64,000 nt of DNA from Flavobacterium sp. (GTDB lineage Bacteria > Bacteroidota > Bacteroidia > Flavobacteriales > Flavobacteriaceae), in assembly GCA_012837155.1 (NCBI GenBank), contig CP051546.1, positions 1,095,075-1,159,074 on the forward strand, in the 5' to 3' direction. Under the pieces are notes generated by a model. The model ran no database searches, was not told where the DNA came from, and was given only the letters and a program-made list of their open reading frames with translations. Both the position numbers and the translations under genes were made by a program. The first letter of the stretch is position 1. Every line of letters starts with the position of its first letter. Positions 30,276 through 39,065 of this stretch are shown one piece after another.

Positions 30276-31174
30276 TATCCTTTTATTAGTTTTATAATCC
30301 TGTTGAAATCCTCTTCTGAGTGGAAAGGAATAGTGATTTTTCCTTTTCCATTTCCGGCGATTTTTACCTCTACTTTAGTTCCAAAATAATCGTTGAATGT
30401 GGTTTTTTCTGAATCGGGAATTTCAAATGCCGTAGTTTTTGATTTGCCGCTAGGTTTAGGTTTTAAACTTTCTTGGTAGTTTTTTACCAAGGTTTCTGTT
30501 TCGCGAACCGATAGATTTTGGCTCACAATTTTTTGGTAAATCTCGGTTTGAGCCTCTTGGTTTTCAATATTAATGATGGCTCGACCATGTCCCATACTGA
30601 TAAAACCATCTCTAATTCCGGTTTGGATAATTGGGTCCAGTTTCAAAAGCCTTAAATAATTGGCAATTGTCGAACGCTTTTTTCCAACACGTTCACTCAT
30701 TTGTTCTTGTGTCAATTGAATTTCATCAATCAATCTTTGATAGGATAACGCAATTTCTATGGGGTCTAAATCGTGACGCTGGATATTTTCGACCAAAGCC
30801 ATAACCAAGGATTCATTGTCGTTTGCAATCCTAATATAGGCAGGAATGGTACTTAATCCTACCATTGTTGAGGCACGAAGACGTCGTTCTCCCGAAATTA
30901 ATTGGTATTTATTGAAGTCTAATTTCCGAACAGTAATGGGTTGAATTACCCCTAATTCCTTTATAGAAGTTGCTAATTCTCTTAGCGATTCTTCGTTAAA
31001 ATTGCTTCTGGGCTGGAATGGATTTATTTCGATGGCTTCAATTTCAAGCTCAATAATATTTCCTACGACTTTGTCCGCATTTTTATCTGTGGCTGATTTT
31101 ATATCGTTTTCTGGATCTTTCAATAAGGCCGATAAGCCTCTTCCTAACGCTTGTTTTTTTATTGCTTTTGCCAT
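30275..31174 (-). CDS. parB: Chromosome partitioning protein ParB
   Basis: ParB binds parS sites near the origin and works with ParA in segregation. The 299-residue frame is intact. The N-terminal part has ALGRGLSALLKDPEND, the CTPase/ParB domain INPFQPRSNFNEESLRELA, LISGERRLRAS, MALVENIQRHDLDPIEIALS, and a helix-turn-helix (TQEQMSERVGKKRSTIANYL). The C-terminal part is the dimerisation domain. No canonical parS was recognised in the window. Confidence 0.95.
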   Translation of the reverse strand: MAKAIKKQALGRGLSALLKDPENDIKSATDKNADKVVGNIIELEIEAIEINPFQPRSNFNEESLRELATSIKELGVIQPITVRKLDFNKYQLISGERRLRASTMVGLSTIPAYIRIANDNESLVMALVENIQRHDLDPIEIALSYQRLIDEIQLTQEQMSERVGKKRSTIANYLRLLKLDPIIQTGIRDGFISMGHGRAIINIENQEAQTEIYQKIVSQNLSVRETETLVKNYQESLKPKPSGKSKTTAFEIPDSEKTTFNDYFGTKVEVKIAGNGKGKITIPFHSEEDFNRIIKLIKG

Positions 31175-31178
31175 AAAA

Positions 31179-31947
31179 CTAGTTGCTGTTTTTCTTTATA
31201 ACTTCTTGTGCCAAATGTAGGTAATTTGTAGCTCCTTTGCTTGTAGCATCATAGTTTATAATGCTTTCGCCAAAACTTGGAGCTTCACTCAACTTTACAT
31301 TTCTTTGAATGATAGTTTCAAAAACCATGTCGTTAAAATGCTTTTGAACCTCTTCGACCACCTGATTAGAGAGACGCAATCTGGAGTCAAACATGGTTAA
31401 TAACAACCCTTCGATGTCTAAATCAGGATTGTGTATTTTTTGAATGCTTTTTATGGTATTCAATAATTTGCCCAAACCTTCGAGTGCAAAATATTCGCAT
31501 TGAATAGGAATAATTACAGAGTCTGCGGCTGTCAAAGCATTCAAAGTAAGCAAACCAAGTGAGGGTGCGCAATCTATAATGATATAATCGTACGCCTCCT
31601 TGATGCTTTCTAATGCATTTTTGAGCATATATTCCCTGTTTTCTCTGTCGACTAATTCAATTTCTATGGCTACAAGGTCAATATGTGCCGGAATTACATC
31701 CACATTTGGAGAAGAGCTTTTTTAAAATGGCTTCTTTTGGAGTGTTGCTATGTTCAATAATTTGATAGGTTCCCACTTCGACTGTTTCAATATCGATTCC
31801 TAATCCCGAGGTAGCATTTGCCTGAGGATCAGCGTCAATTAACAGTACTTTTTTTTCTAAAACACCCAGTGAAGCGGCTAGATTTATCGAGGTTGTAGTT
31901 TTTCCAACACCTCCTTTTTGATTAGCAATCGCAATGATTTTGCCCAT
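31179..31947 (-). CDS. parA: Chromosome partitioning ATPase ParA, one frame break
   Basis: ParA is the Walker-type ATPase that moves ParB complexes. The deviant Walker A is [36 protein letters not shown] and [20 protein letters not shown] (Walker B) follow. One extra A near 31723 splits the frame; repair gives [18 protein letters not shown] and about 256 residues. parA precedes parB by four bases. Confidence 0.93.
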
Positions 31948-32355
31948 TTATTTTTCTAAATTTTGAACGGTAAAAATACAATTATTTATCGTTTCTGAAA
32001 ATCTATTTTGTTAACATTTGTTAAGGTTTGATACGCAGTTAACTTTTGAATAGTCTTATCCTGATTCTAACTTTTTTTCTGAAACTTTTTACTTTGTCAG
32101 TTTGTTTCGGTCTTGTCCTGCTTTAGGATTTTAAGACGGTTATTTTTAGTAGTTTATCGCTAAAAAAGGTTTTCGATTAGCTTCACTCAGTTTGGCTATT
32201 GCCTCGGGTCATTTTTTGTTCCGTTTTACTACACAAAAACACTCGACCCGACGGATGCGATAATTATATCAACGGGTTAAATATTTGATTCTAAATAGCT
32301 TTTAGTCTATTCTCTCTTCCGTTTGATTTTACGACAGTTACACTTTTTGGGTTGC
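31948..32355. other. 408-base gene-free stretch upstream of parA
   Basis: No reading frame could be supported. The parA promoter should lie at its left end. At 32207-32281 it holds a degenerate repeat region: TCGGGTC and GACCCGA are inverted, and GATGCGATAATTATATCAAC, followed by GGGTTA, matches inverted the element at 7967-8016. A conspicuous GTTAACATTTGTTAAGG lies near 32010. Confidence 0.5.
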
Positions 32356-33237
32356 TTAGCTATTCTTTTTTGCCTTAATCATTAGTTCTAATTGATCCCA
32401 AAGTTCCTCTGGGATGGTCTCTAGCATATTAAATTCTCCCGCACCTTTCAACCATTCGCCGCCATCTATTACGATAACTTCGCCATTAATGTATCCCGAA
32501 AAATCAGAAACTAGATAAGCTGCTAAATTAGCCAACTCTTGATGATTTCCCACTCTTCCTAAAGGCACCTTTTTTGTCATATCGAATTTTTCAGCCAAGT
32601 TGCCAGGTAATAATCTGTCCCAAGCACCTTTTGTTGGGAACGGTCCCGGAGCAATGGCATTCGAGCGAATTCCATATTTTGCCCATTCCACGGCAAGGCT
32701 TCGGGTCATGGCTAAAACGCCTGCTTTTGCGGCAGCACTTGGCACCACATAAGCCGAACCGGTAAATGCGTAAGTCGTTACGATATTCAATATTGTCGAG
32801 TTGGTCTGTTTAGTGTCTATCCAATGTTTTCCGAAAGCAAGTGTACAGTTTTTGGAACCTTTCAAAACGATGTCGATTACCGTGTCAAAAGCATTAGCCG
32901 ATAATCTTTCGGTTGGTGAAATAAAATTGCCTGCGGCATTGTTTAGCAAAACATCTACTTTTCCGTAAATTTTCAGGACTTCTTGCAGCATCGCTTCGAC
33001 TTGTTCATACTGACGTACGTCGCAGGAAACCGCTAGGCAGGTTCCGCCAGTTTCTGTTTCCAGTTCCTTTGCTGTGTTTTGTAGTTTTTCAAGATTACGT
33101 GAAGTAATTGCTACTTTCGCACCCAGTTCCATAAAATATTGGGTCATGGCTTTTCCAAGTCCGCTCCCGCCACCTGTTACTACAATCACTTTGTCTTCAA
33201 GGGCATTATCACGAAGCATTTTTGCTGAGAAATCCAT
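32356..33237 (-). CDS. Short-chain dehydrogenase, 2,4-dienoyl-CoA reductase-like
   Basis: The NADP-binding motif VVTGGGSGLGKAM and LLNNAAGNFISPTERLSANAF match the 2,4-dienoyl-CoA reductase branch of SDRs. That branch helps oxidise unsaturated fatty acids. The catalytic lysine lies in VVPSAAAKAGVLAMTRSLA without the usual YxxxK tyrosine, as in that branch. The C-terminus has FSGYINGEVIVIDGGEWL. The start at 33237 (MDFSAKMLRD) was chosen; the open frame extends further upstream to 33333 but lacks family similarity there. About 293 residues. Confidence 0.88.
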   Translation of the reverse strand: MDFSAKMLRDNALEDKVIVVTGGGSGLGKAMTQYFMELGAKVAITSRNLEKLQNTAKELETETGGTCLAVSCDVRQYEQVEAMLQEVLKIYGKVDVLLNNAAGNFISPTERLSANAFDTVIDIVLKGSKNCTLAFGKHWIDTKQTNSTILNIVTTYAFTGSAYVVPSAAAKAGVLAMTRSLAVEWAKYGIRSNAIAPGPFPTKGAWDRLLPGNLAEKFDMTKKVPLGRVGNHQELANLAAYLVSDFSGYINGEVIVIDGGEWLKGAGEFNMLETIPEELWDQLELMIKAKKNS

Positions 33238-33330
33238 GGTTTGTTCTTTGAATTGTAAATGTAAGGAAAACACGCAAAAATCAAGCTGAAACGACTCCAA
33301 AAAAGAACATTCCGTTTCCCTCCGTTCCCG

Positions 33331-33470
33331 CACGAATCCTTTCGTGTGGTAAGTTTACATTCTAGACCACTAGATCATCTTTTGACCTGTATATCATTTT
33401 TAAACTTTTAAAACTACTGTAAACATACAAAAACATAACTTTTAGGGCACATCTCACACGAAAGGATTCG
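33331..33470. repeat. Intergenic inverted repeat with 16-base arms
   Basis: CGAATCCTTTCGTGTG (33333-33348) is perfectly inverted as CACACGAAAGGATTCG (33455-33470), with 106 bases between and the G/C-rich GGGGGCTATCGGGGGG beyond. No reading frame lies inside. It resembles the intergenic hairpin at the lysS-lipoprotein gap (53449-53519) in overall plan. Confidence 0.6.
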
Positions 33471-33515
33471 GGGGCTATCGGGGGGCTGGTGTTATTTTAA
33501 AACTTAATGTTTTGT

Positions 33516-33862
33516 TTAACCCCAAAAACAACAATGTTTATCTTCTTCAATAATCTTCACAACTCTTTTAGTTTGTTTACTTTTTCATTTGGTTTGTAAA
33601 TATGCCATTTCATATCAGATTTAAACCAATATATTTTCCATTTGTTTTCGGTTTTCACAAATGTTGCTTTTGCTACATTAGATTCCATTTTTTCGCTTGG
33701 ATTGTTCCAAACAGAACGAATTTCAAAAACAATAATGCTTTGACCTTCTATTTTATAATTAATGTCTACTTCGCTTCTAACTTCTTCTGGTGGACTAGAA
33801 TTTATTAAGTAGCCTTCCATTACTTCAATAATTTCAATTTCGTTTTCAAATCCTAACGCCAT
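33516..33862 (-). CDS. DUF3024 family protein, one frame break
   Basis: This is a small cytoplasmic protein of unknown function, about 115 residues. It begins MALGFENEIEIIEVMEGYL and has RSEVDINYKIEGQSIIVFEI, WNNPSEK, AKATFVKTENKWKIYWFKSD and KWHIYKP. The open frame ends at 33557. A one-base change near 33560 extends it to KIIEEDKHCCFWG, the typical DUF3024 ending, and a stop at 33516. It lies next to an attC-like element and a protease gene, in what looks like an accessory patch. Confidence 0.8.
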
Positions 33863-33953
33863 TATTTTTCGTTTTAAGTTTCTACTTGTAAAAGTATCAT
33901 CTTAATTTTTATTTTTCGTTTATTTTTCGTTTTTGTTGCGCACCGATCGACTA

Positions 33954-34090
33954 GTGCCTAACGTCCCGCTACTACAGCGGGTTTGGGGCTAAATTAAGAT
34001 TTATTTTTGGTTAAGCACAAAATTTCCAAATTCAAGATCAACTTTAAATTAAGCCTAAAACCCAAATCTTTCGAAACCGTCTTAAGCACC
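33954..34090 (-). repeat. attC-like element downstream of the trypsin-like gene
   Basis: Read on the minus strand, it starts GGTGCTTAAGAC and ends ACGTTAGGCAC. GTTAGGC fits the integron R' consensus GTTRRRY, and GCTTAAG is one base from RYYYAAC. In between is a small perfect hairpin, CCCGCT/AGCGGG (33965-33981), and partial pairing of GTTTGGGGCTAAATTAA with the CCTAAAACCC region. Length 137 bases, like long attC sites. Recombination activity is not shown and no integrase is in the window. Confidence 0.5.
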
Positions 34091-34097
34091 AGTTTTT

Positions 34098-34885
34098 TTA
34101 TTTTTCCATTTCATTTTTTGGTAAATCTAATAATTTATACTTTTCAATAATATCAATAATTATTGTTGATTTATAAAAATATGAAATTCCACTATGTCCA
34201 TAATTTTCGGGAATATGTCCTGCATTAATTCCAATTAAATATCCGTGTCTAGAATTTGGAATATTTTCCATTCCTCTTGGAGGAGCAAAAATCGGACTTC
34301 CTGACGCACCTTCAGTAGAAAACCCTTCATAAGCAACGCAATTTCCATGAGAATTTTCTCCCATGAGTATTCAAATCTTGGGTCGCTTGCAATTGTTCCA
34401 GTTCTTAATATTGGTCGCCCCATTAGTTTGTCATGCGTTTTTGGGAATCCAGCAAAACAAATTAAATCATAAGGAAAAATGTCTTTATATATTTCCTCCA
34501 CTTGCTAAATGTTCAAAGTAAAATGATAATGAAAAGTATTTTTCTCTCCTGAAAAACTTAGTGGGTGTATAACAATTACATCATTTTCAATGTTGTCATG
34601 AATATAAAATTTTGTTTCAGGGTTTATTTTTATTGAATATTCTGTGTCATCTTGCCTTCTGCTTGTCAATTTCAATTCTACAAGTTTAAAATCTTTATAT
34701 TTAGGTGTAGATTGTTTGTAATCTAAATCAATTGCATGTCTATTAGTAATTATAAATGGTATTCCGTTTCCAATTTCTAAAACAAAACCAGTTGCAATTC
34801 CAACTTTATTTTTTTCTCCATTAGAGAATATTGTCTCAATTCTATATCCTGAATATAGGAAATTATTTGGTGGATAATTGTACAT
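34098..34885 (-). CDS. Trypsin-like serine peptidase, broken by a stop codon and a frame break
   Basis: The catalytic triad can be placed: His in IITNRHAIDLDY, Asp in IENDVIVIH and Ser in STEGASGSPIFAPP. The chosen start is MYNYPPNNFLYSGYRI; there is no signal peptide, so it is probably cytoplasmic. A TAG at 34505-34507 interrupts the frame in place, and a one-base loss near 34366 shifts it before the serine motif. About 262 residues if whole. It lies between two attC-like sequences and is absent from the usual row of neighbours, suggesting a cassette-borne accessory gene, perhaps defence or stress related; function unproven. Confidence 0.72.
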
Positions 34886-34915
34886 TTTATTTTTTTTAGG
34901 TTTCTCTGTAAAATT

Positions 34916-34990
34916 GGTGCTAACTTTCGCATATATATCTAATTGGGTTGGCTTTTCGCTATAATGTAGCGTATTGTTTTCTCCCAAACC
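34916..34990 (-). repeat. attC-like half site upstream of the trypsin-like gene
   Basis: On the minus strand this reads AACAATACGCTACATTATAG, continues through CGAAAAGCCAACCCAATTAG, and ends GCGAAAGTTAGCACC. The CGCTA/TAGCG hairpin and the GTTAGCACC end match the plan of the element at 33954-34090, whose end is CGTTAGGCAC. It begins directly after the aminotransferase stop. Confidence 0.42.
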
Positions 34991-34991
34991 A

Positions 34992-36119
34992 TCAAACCGC
35001 ACACAATCTTTTAGCGGCTTCTTCGAGGGTTTTGGTATCTTTCGCAAAGCAAAACCGAATCAATTTCATGTCCTTGCCATTAGCATAAAAACTAGAAATA
35101 GGAATGGCTGCCACGCCATGTGTTTTGACTAAGCGGTGGCAAAAAGCCACGTCATTTTCATCAGAAATCGAAGCGTATGAAACCACTTGAAAATAAGTTC
35201 CTTCGCAAGGCATCAATTCAAATCTACTGTTTTTGAGTAATTTTCTGAAATAATCTCGTTTTTTCCTGATAGAATTTTCCAAGCTCTTCGACGGCAACTA
35301 AATCTAGGTATTCGCTAATGGCAACTTGGGCAAGGCTGTTGACGCTAAAAACCAAAAACTGATGCACTTTTTTGATTTCCTTCATCAAATAGTCAGGAGC
35401 TACCAAATAGCCCACTTTCCAACCTGTAATATGGAATGATTTTCCAAAGGAAGAAACCACCACGCTGCGATTTTGCAATTTTTTTCGAGTGTGGGCTGAA
35501 ATATGTTGCTGCTCGAAAGTGATGTATTCATAAACTTCATCTGAAAGTAAAATAACTTCTGGATGCTTAGCTAGTATTTTTTCTAAAATCTCAAAATCCG
35601 CTTCTGTCAAGATTTTCCCTGTTGGATTATGCGGATTATTGATGATAATCATTTTTGTTTTGGAGAAAACGCTTTTTCGATTTGTTCCCAGTTTGGCGTA
35701 TAATCGTCATTCAAATTTACTCGAATGGGTTTTGCATTGCATAGCAAAACGGGTGCTTCGTAACAATCGAAACTAGGGTCTAGAATAATTACTTCGTCCT
35801 GAGGATGAATCAAAGCCAGAATAGTGCTAAAAAGCGATTGGGTTGCGCCAGCCGTTATGAGAACTTCTGTTTCGGGTTGAATATTTCGATGATAGGATTT
35901 TTTGACAAGTGCAGCAATTTTGAGCAATAGCGGAGGATAACCCGACATTGGTGTATATTGATGCACGTCTTCTTTGGCAAGTTTAGCGAGGATAGCAGTC
36001 AATCTTTCGTCAACAGGAAAATTAGGGAAACCCTGCGAAAGATTGATGGCGTTATGTTCTGTCGCCATTTTGGACATTGTCGTAAAAATACTCGTGGTGA
36101 TGTTGGGGAGTTTTGACAT
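34992..36119 (-). CDS. Pyridoxal-phosphate aminotransferase (methionine aminotransferase-like), two frame breaks
   Basis: This class I/II aminotransferase is similar to YbdL/methionine and kynurenine aminotransferases. It has INLSQGFPNFPVDERL, YTPMSGYPPLL, NNPHNPTGK, DEVYEYITF and the PLP-binding lysine in SSFGKSFHITGWKVGY. A missing A near 35653 (SPKTKMIIINN) and a base near 35270 (KFYQKKRDYFRKLL) break the frame; repair gives about 376 residues. The exact amino-acid substrate is not certain. An IS1182-family element lies 42 bases upstream of its start and may have changed its promoter. Confidence 0.88.
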
Positions 36120-37156
36120 AAAAATTTCTTGTAAATATAAAAAAAAACACCAACCTTTCAGGAGGGGTACTGAAAAACATCACTTATTTTGATCAACGTT
36201 CTTTTTAGATATTAAAAAACCGCTTATAACAGGATTTTAAGCATCCGTTATAAGCGGTTTTATTTTTGTAACTGTTTTTTATTGTTGATTGTATGTGTCT
36301 GTTTTGACTTATACAGGTTCATTTGGTAAAATGCACGTGTAGATTACATTTTCTACATTAATTTGAGTATTCTTTTTAAGTTGACTGTAAAAATTGCTAT
36401 TGCACCTTGCATTTGCATATTGGTAATACCGTATGATATTGCTCTATCATAACCGTGTATATTTTTTAACTCGCTATTTTTAGCTTCTATCTTGTATCGA
36501 TGTTTTGGCTTTTTCTTTGTAATATTCTGTTTCTTGAAAAGCCATTTGGTCTTGATGCAATTCTGATTTTATGGATACCGAATACGTTTTTGTCTTGGCT
36601 CCATCTTTATAACAACCTTCCTTTAAAGGGCAATGCTTGCATTTTTCGACATCAAAATAGTAAGTATCTACTTGATTTACCCCGACATCTTTAGTGCCTT
36701 GGCGCGCTTTTCGTATTGCTAAATGCCCTGCTGGGCAAACAAACCTATCGGCATCTTTATTGTAATCAAATTTATCTTCATCTTTCCTAAAGCCTTGGGT
36801 TATAGATGGATTTAGACGCGCTAACTATTTTTATGTTTTGTTCAGTTGTAATTTTAAGATTCTCTTTTCCAGAATAAGCCGCATCGCCAATAATGGTATC
36901 TACATCAACTCCGTTTTCTTGACTGATTTCTAAAAGTTTAGGTAATTCTGGACCATCGCCTTTTTCTCCAGATGTAACTACAGCCGCGGTAATGATGCGC
37001 TCTTCAGTCATAGCCAAATGGGTCTTGTAGCCAAAAAAGGAACTCTCGGCAGATTTATGACCTATTTTGCATCGGTATCTTTGGATAGGGTTAAATTTTC
37101 TTGAGTGTCTTCTACGGATTCTTTTAGCAGGTTTAATTTTTCTTTCACAGCGGGTA

Positions 37157-38247
37157 AGTACTTGAAAATAATTAGTAATACATTTTTATTTTTGACATAT
37201 TTTTCGTATATTTATATTTTAAATACGACATAAATGAGATATGTAGAATTATTAGAGGAGGAAAAAAAAGTAGTGGATTATTTGTATAGAAACTCCCCTA
37301 ATTCGGTAGTCAGGGAGCGCTGTATGTTTCTAAAACTTTCTGTTGACAAAAAATCCATAATGGAAATTTCTAGAATTATGAAGGTTGGAAGATTACGAGT
37401 AACATTGTTTTTTAATGCTTGGGAAATGGCTAAAACATTAAAAGACAAACAGGAAACATTAGGCGTTAAAAAAGGTCGTGGCGCAAAATTAAAACTAAAA
37501 AAAGTAGCTGACCTAATACCTGAACTAGTAAAGGAAAACAGTAGAAATTTGAATGTGGTTTTGGATATTTTAGAGCGAGAGCATCAAATAAAAATAACAA
37601 AACAAACACTCATAAATTTTTTAAAAGAGACTAAAATATAAATGGATAAGATGCCGTAAATCTTTGAAAAAAAAAACGTTGTGAGAGCGCTTTTCTAAAT
37701 TCAAAAAAGGAATTGGATAAATTGTCACAATTAAATCAGGAACAATACATTGACTTATATTACGGTGACGCAAGTCATTTTAGTTTAGTGCCGAATGTTC
37801 CGTATGCTTGGCAAGCTGAAGGAGAACCTATTTTATTGCCTGCAATTCGGGGGAAAAGCGTAAGTGTTTTTGGTTTAATGAATACATTGGGTAATTTGGT
37901 TTTTGATATTTTTGAAACAACAATAAATTCTGAAAAGATGATTGTCTTTTTGACAAATTTGTTGAGAATATAACTAAAAAAACAGTTGTGGTTTTGGATA
38001 ACTCTTCGCTTCATACCAGTAAGAAATTCAAAGAAAAAATCAAAGAATGGGAAGAGTTAGATTTACTTATTTATTTTATTCCACCTTACTCGCCAGAATT
38101 GAACTTAATTGAAATCTTGTGGAGATTTGTTAAATATAAATGGTTAAAATTTGAGGCTTATACTTCATTTGAAAATTTAAAATTGAACCTAAATGATGTT
38201 TTGAATGGGTTTGGAACAAAATGTATTATTAATTTTTAGAATGTACT
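37157..38247 (+). mobile_element. IS630-family insertion sequence nested in IS1182 copy 2
   Basis: A 1091-base element with imperfect terminal inverted repeats of about 30 bases: left begins AGTACTTGAAAATAATTAGT, right (reverse complement) begins AGTACATTCTAAAAATTAAT. The target dinucleotide TA is duplicated at 37155-37156 and 38248-38249, as expected for IS630/Tc1-type elements. Removing it with one TA restores the sequence of copy 1. Confidence 0.92.
37234..38239 (+). CDS. IS630-family transposase, three frame breaks
   Basis: The N-terminal part (37234-37641) is a helix-turn-helix region (SIMEISRIMKVGRLRVTLFF) with a second helical domain. The DDE domain follows: first Asp in YYGDASHFS, second in VVVLDNSSLHTSKKF, Glu in PPYSPELNLIEILWRFVKYKW. 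Frame breaks fall near 37636, 37677 (a run of ten A) and 37952 (T-run); all can be fixed by one base. Product about 335 residues if whole. Whether it is active depends on whether these are sequence errors. Confidence 0.85.
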
Positions 38248-39065
38248 TATTGAACTTATAGACGGCTCATTTTCTATGCGTTTTTCTAACTCTTTGCAAT
38301 AAGCCAGCTCCTTTTCTAAATCATTGTCGGTATTTTTTTTGGGCATACGTTCTTTGAATTGGTCGTCAAAGGTGTATACTGTTTTTCGAAGTAACTTGGA
38401 GCGTTCTCTCAATACATCGATGGCTAAAAAACGGATTAGATCTTGATAAAGTATGTGTGGCATCAACAATAATAGACTTAGAACGGATGATGCCTTTTTC
38501 AATAGCTATGGTTACCGTTTTGTTTATCAATAGATTTAACAAGTCGGTGTCTTTCAAACGTAGTTTTCTGAATTTGGTCAACGAACTCGGATTAATAACA
38601 TCGTCTTCTGGATTCATATCCAAAAAATATTTAAAGGACATATCGTAACGCGAACGTTCCACTACATCAACATCGGAAACGGTGTAAATTGTTTTAAGAA
38701 GCAAATACTTGAACATACGAACGGGACTTTCTGCCATACGTCCATTATTGGTGCAGTATTTATTTAACAACTCATCGTAGATAAATGAAAAGTCTATCAA
38801 ATCGTTAATTTTTCTCAAAAGATTATTCCTTGGAATAATTAAATCATATAAAGAGGAATGCTCGCTGAACTGTATTGTTTGTTGCTGTACTAACATGTAA
38901 AAAACCTTATAATTACAGCTAAATATACCAAAAAAGGAGTAGAAATCCTAAGCTTTCTACTCCTTTTATTTATCAATTTATTCGAAAAAAGACTTTTTCA
39001 GTACCCTCCCTTTCAGTTCGTGTTTTTAGTTTTGTACATGCTGGGATTCCCTTTGCAATGACGGG

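Larger units (their letters stand above)
36353..38896 (-). pseudogene. IS1182-family transposase, copy 2, interrupted by IS630-family element
   Basis: Almost identical in sequence to the transposase at 1744-3192. The part up to 38250 encodes the N-terminal half (MLVQQQTIQF to the SISS region), and 36353-37154 the C-terminal half. The IS630-family insertion at a TA dinucleotide separates them, and several further one-base length differences break the frame. It cannot make the full product. Confidence 0.9.
36162..39008 (-). mobile_element. IS1182-family insertion sequence, copy 2 (interrupted)
   Basis: This has the same ends as copy 1 (GAGGGGTACTG at left with one extra G, CAGTACCCTC at right). 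It is flanked by the 8-base target duplication CCTTTCAG at 36154-36161 and 39009-39016. An IS630-family element sits inside its transposase gene. Compared with copy 1, the differences outside that insertion are mostly single-base changes in runs of one base. Confidence 0.93.

Noticed and set aside
31179-32355. A parS site near parA and parB.
   Set aside because: No sequence like the common TGTTTCACGTGAAACA was found. The only CACGTG in this context is inside the IS1182 element and its copy, which is not a credible parS.
34505-34507. Stop-codon reassignment or readthrough at the TAG in the trypsin-like gene.
   Set aside because: Neighbouring genes end normally and nothing suggests a suppressor; a mutation or base error is simpler.
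37636-37960. Programmed frameshifting in the IS630-family transposase.
   Set aside because: There are three separate breaks, in different runs, with no clear slippery site plus structure. The pattern matches the general one-base errors of the window.
39009-39065. A palindromic GTCATTTCG-type repeat next to mutB (GGGATTCCCTTTGCAATGAC).
   Set aside because: Only a short half-like fragment is visible, without an inverted partner, so it is not listed as a repeat.
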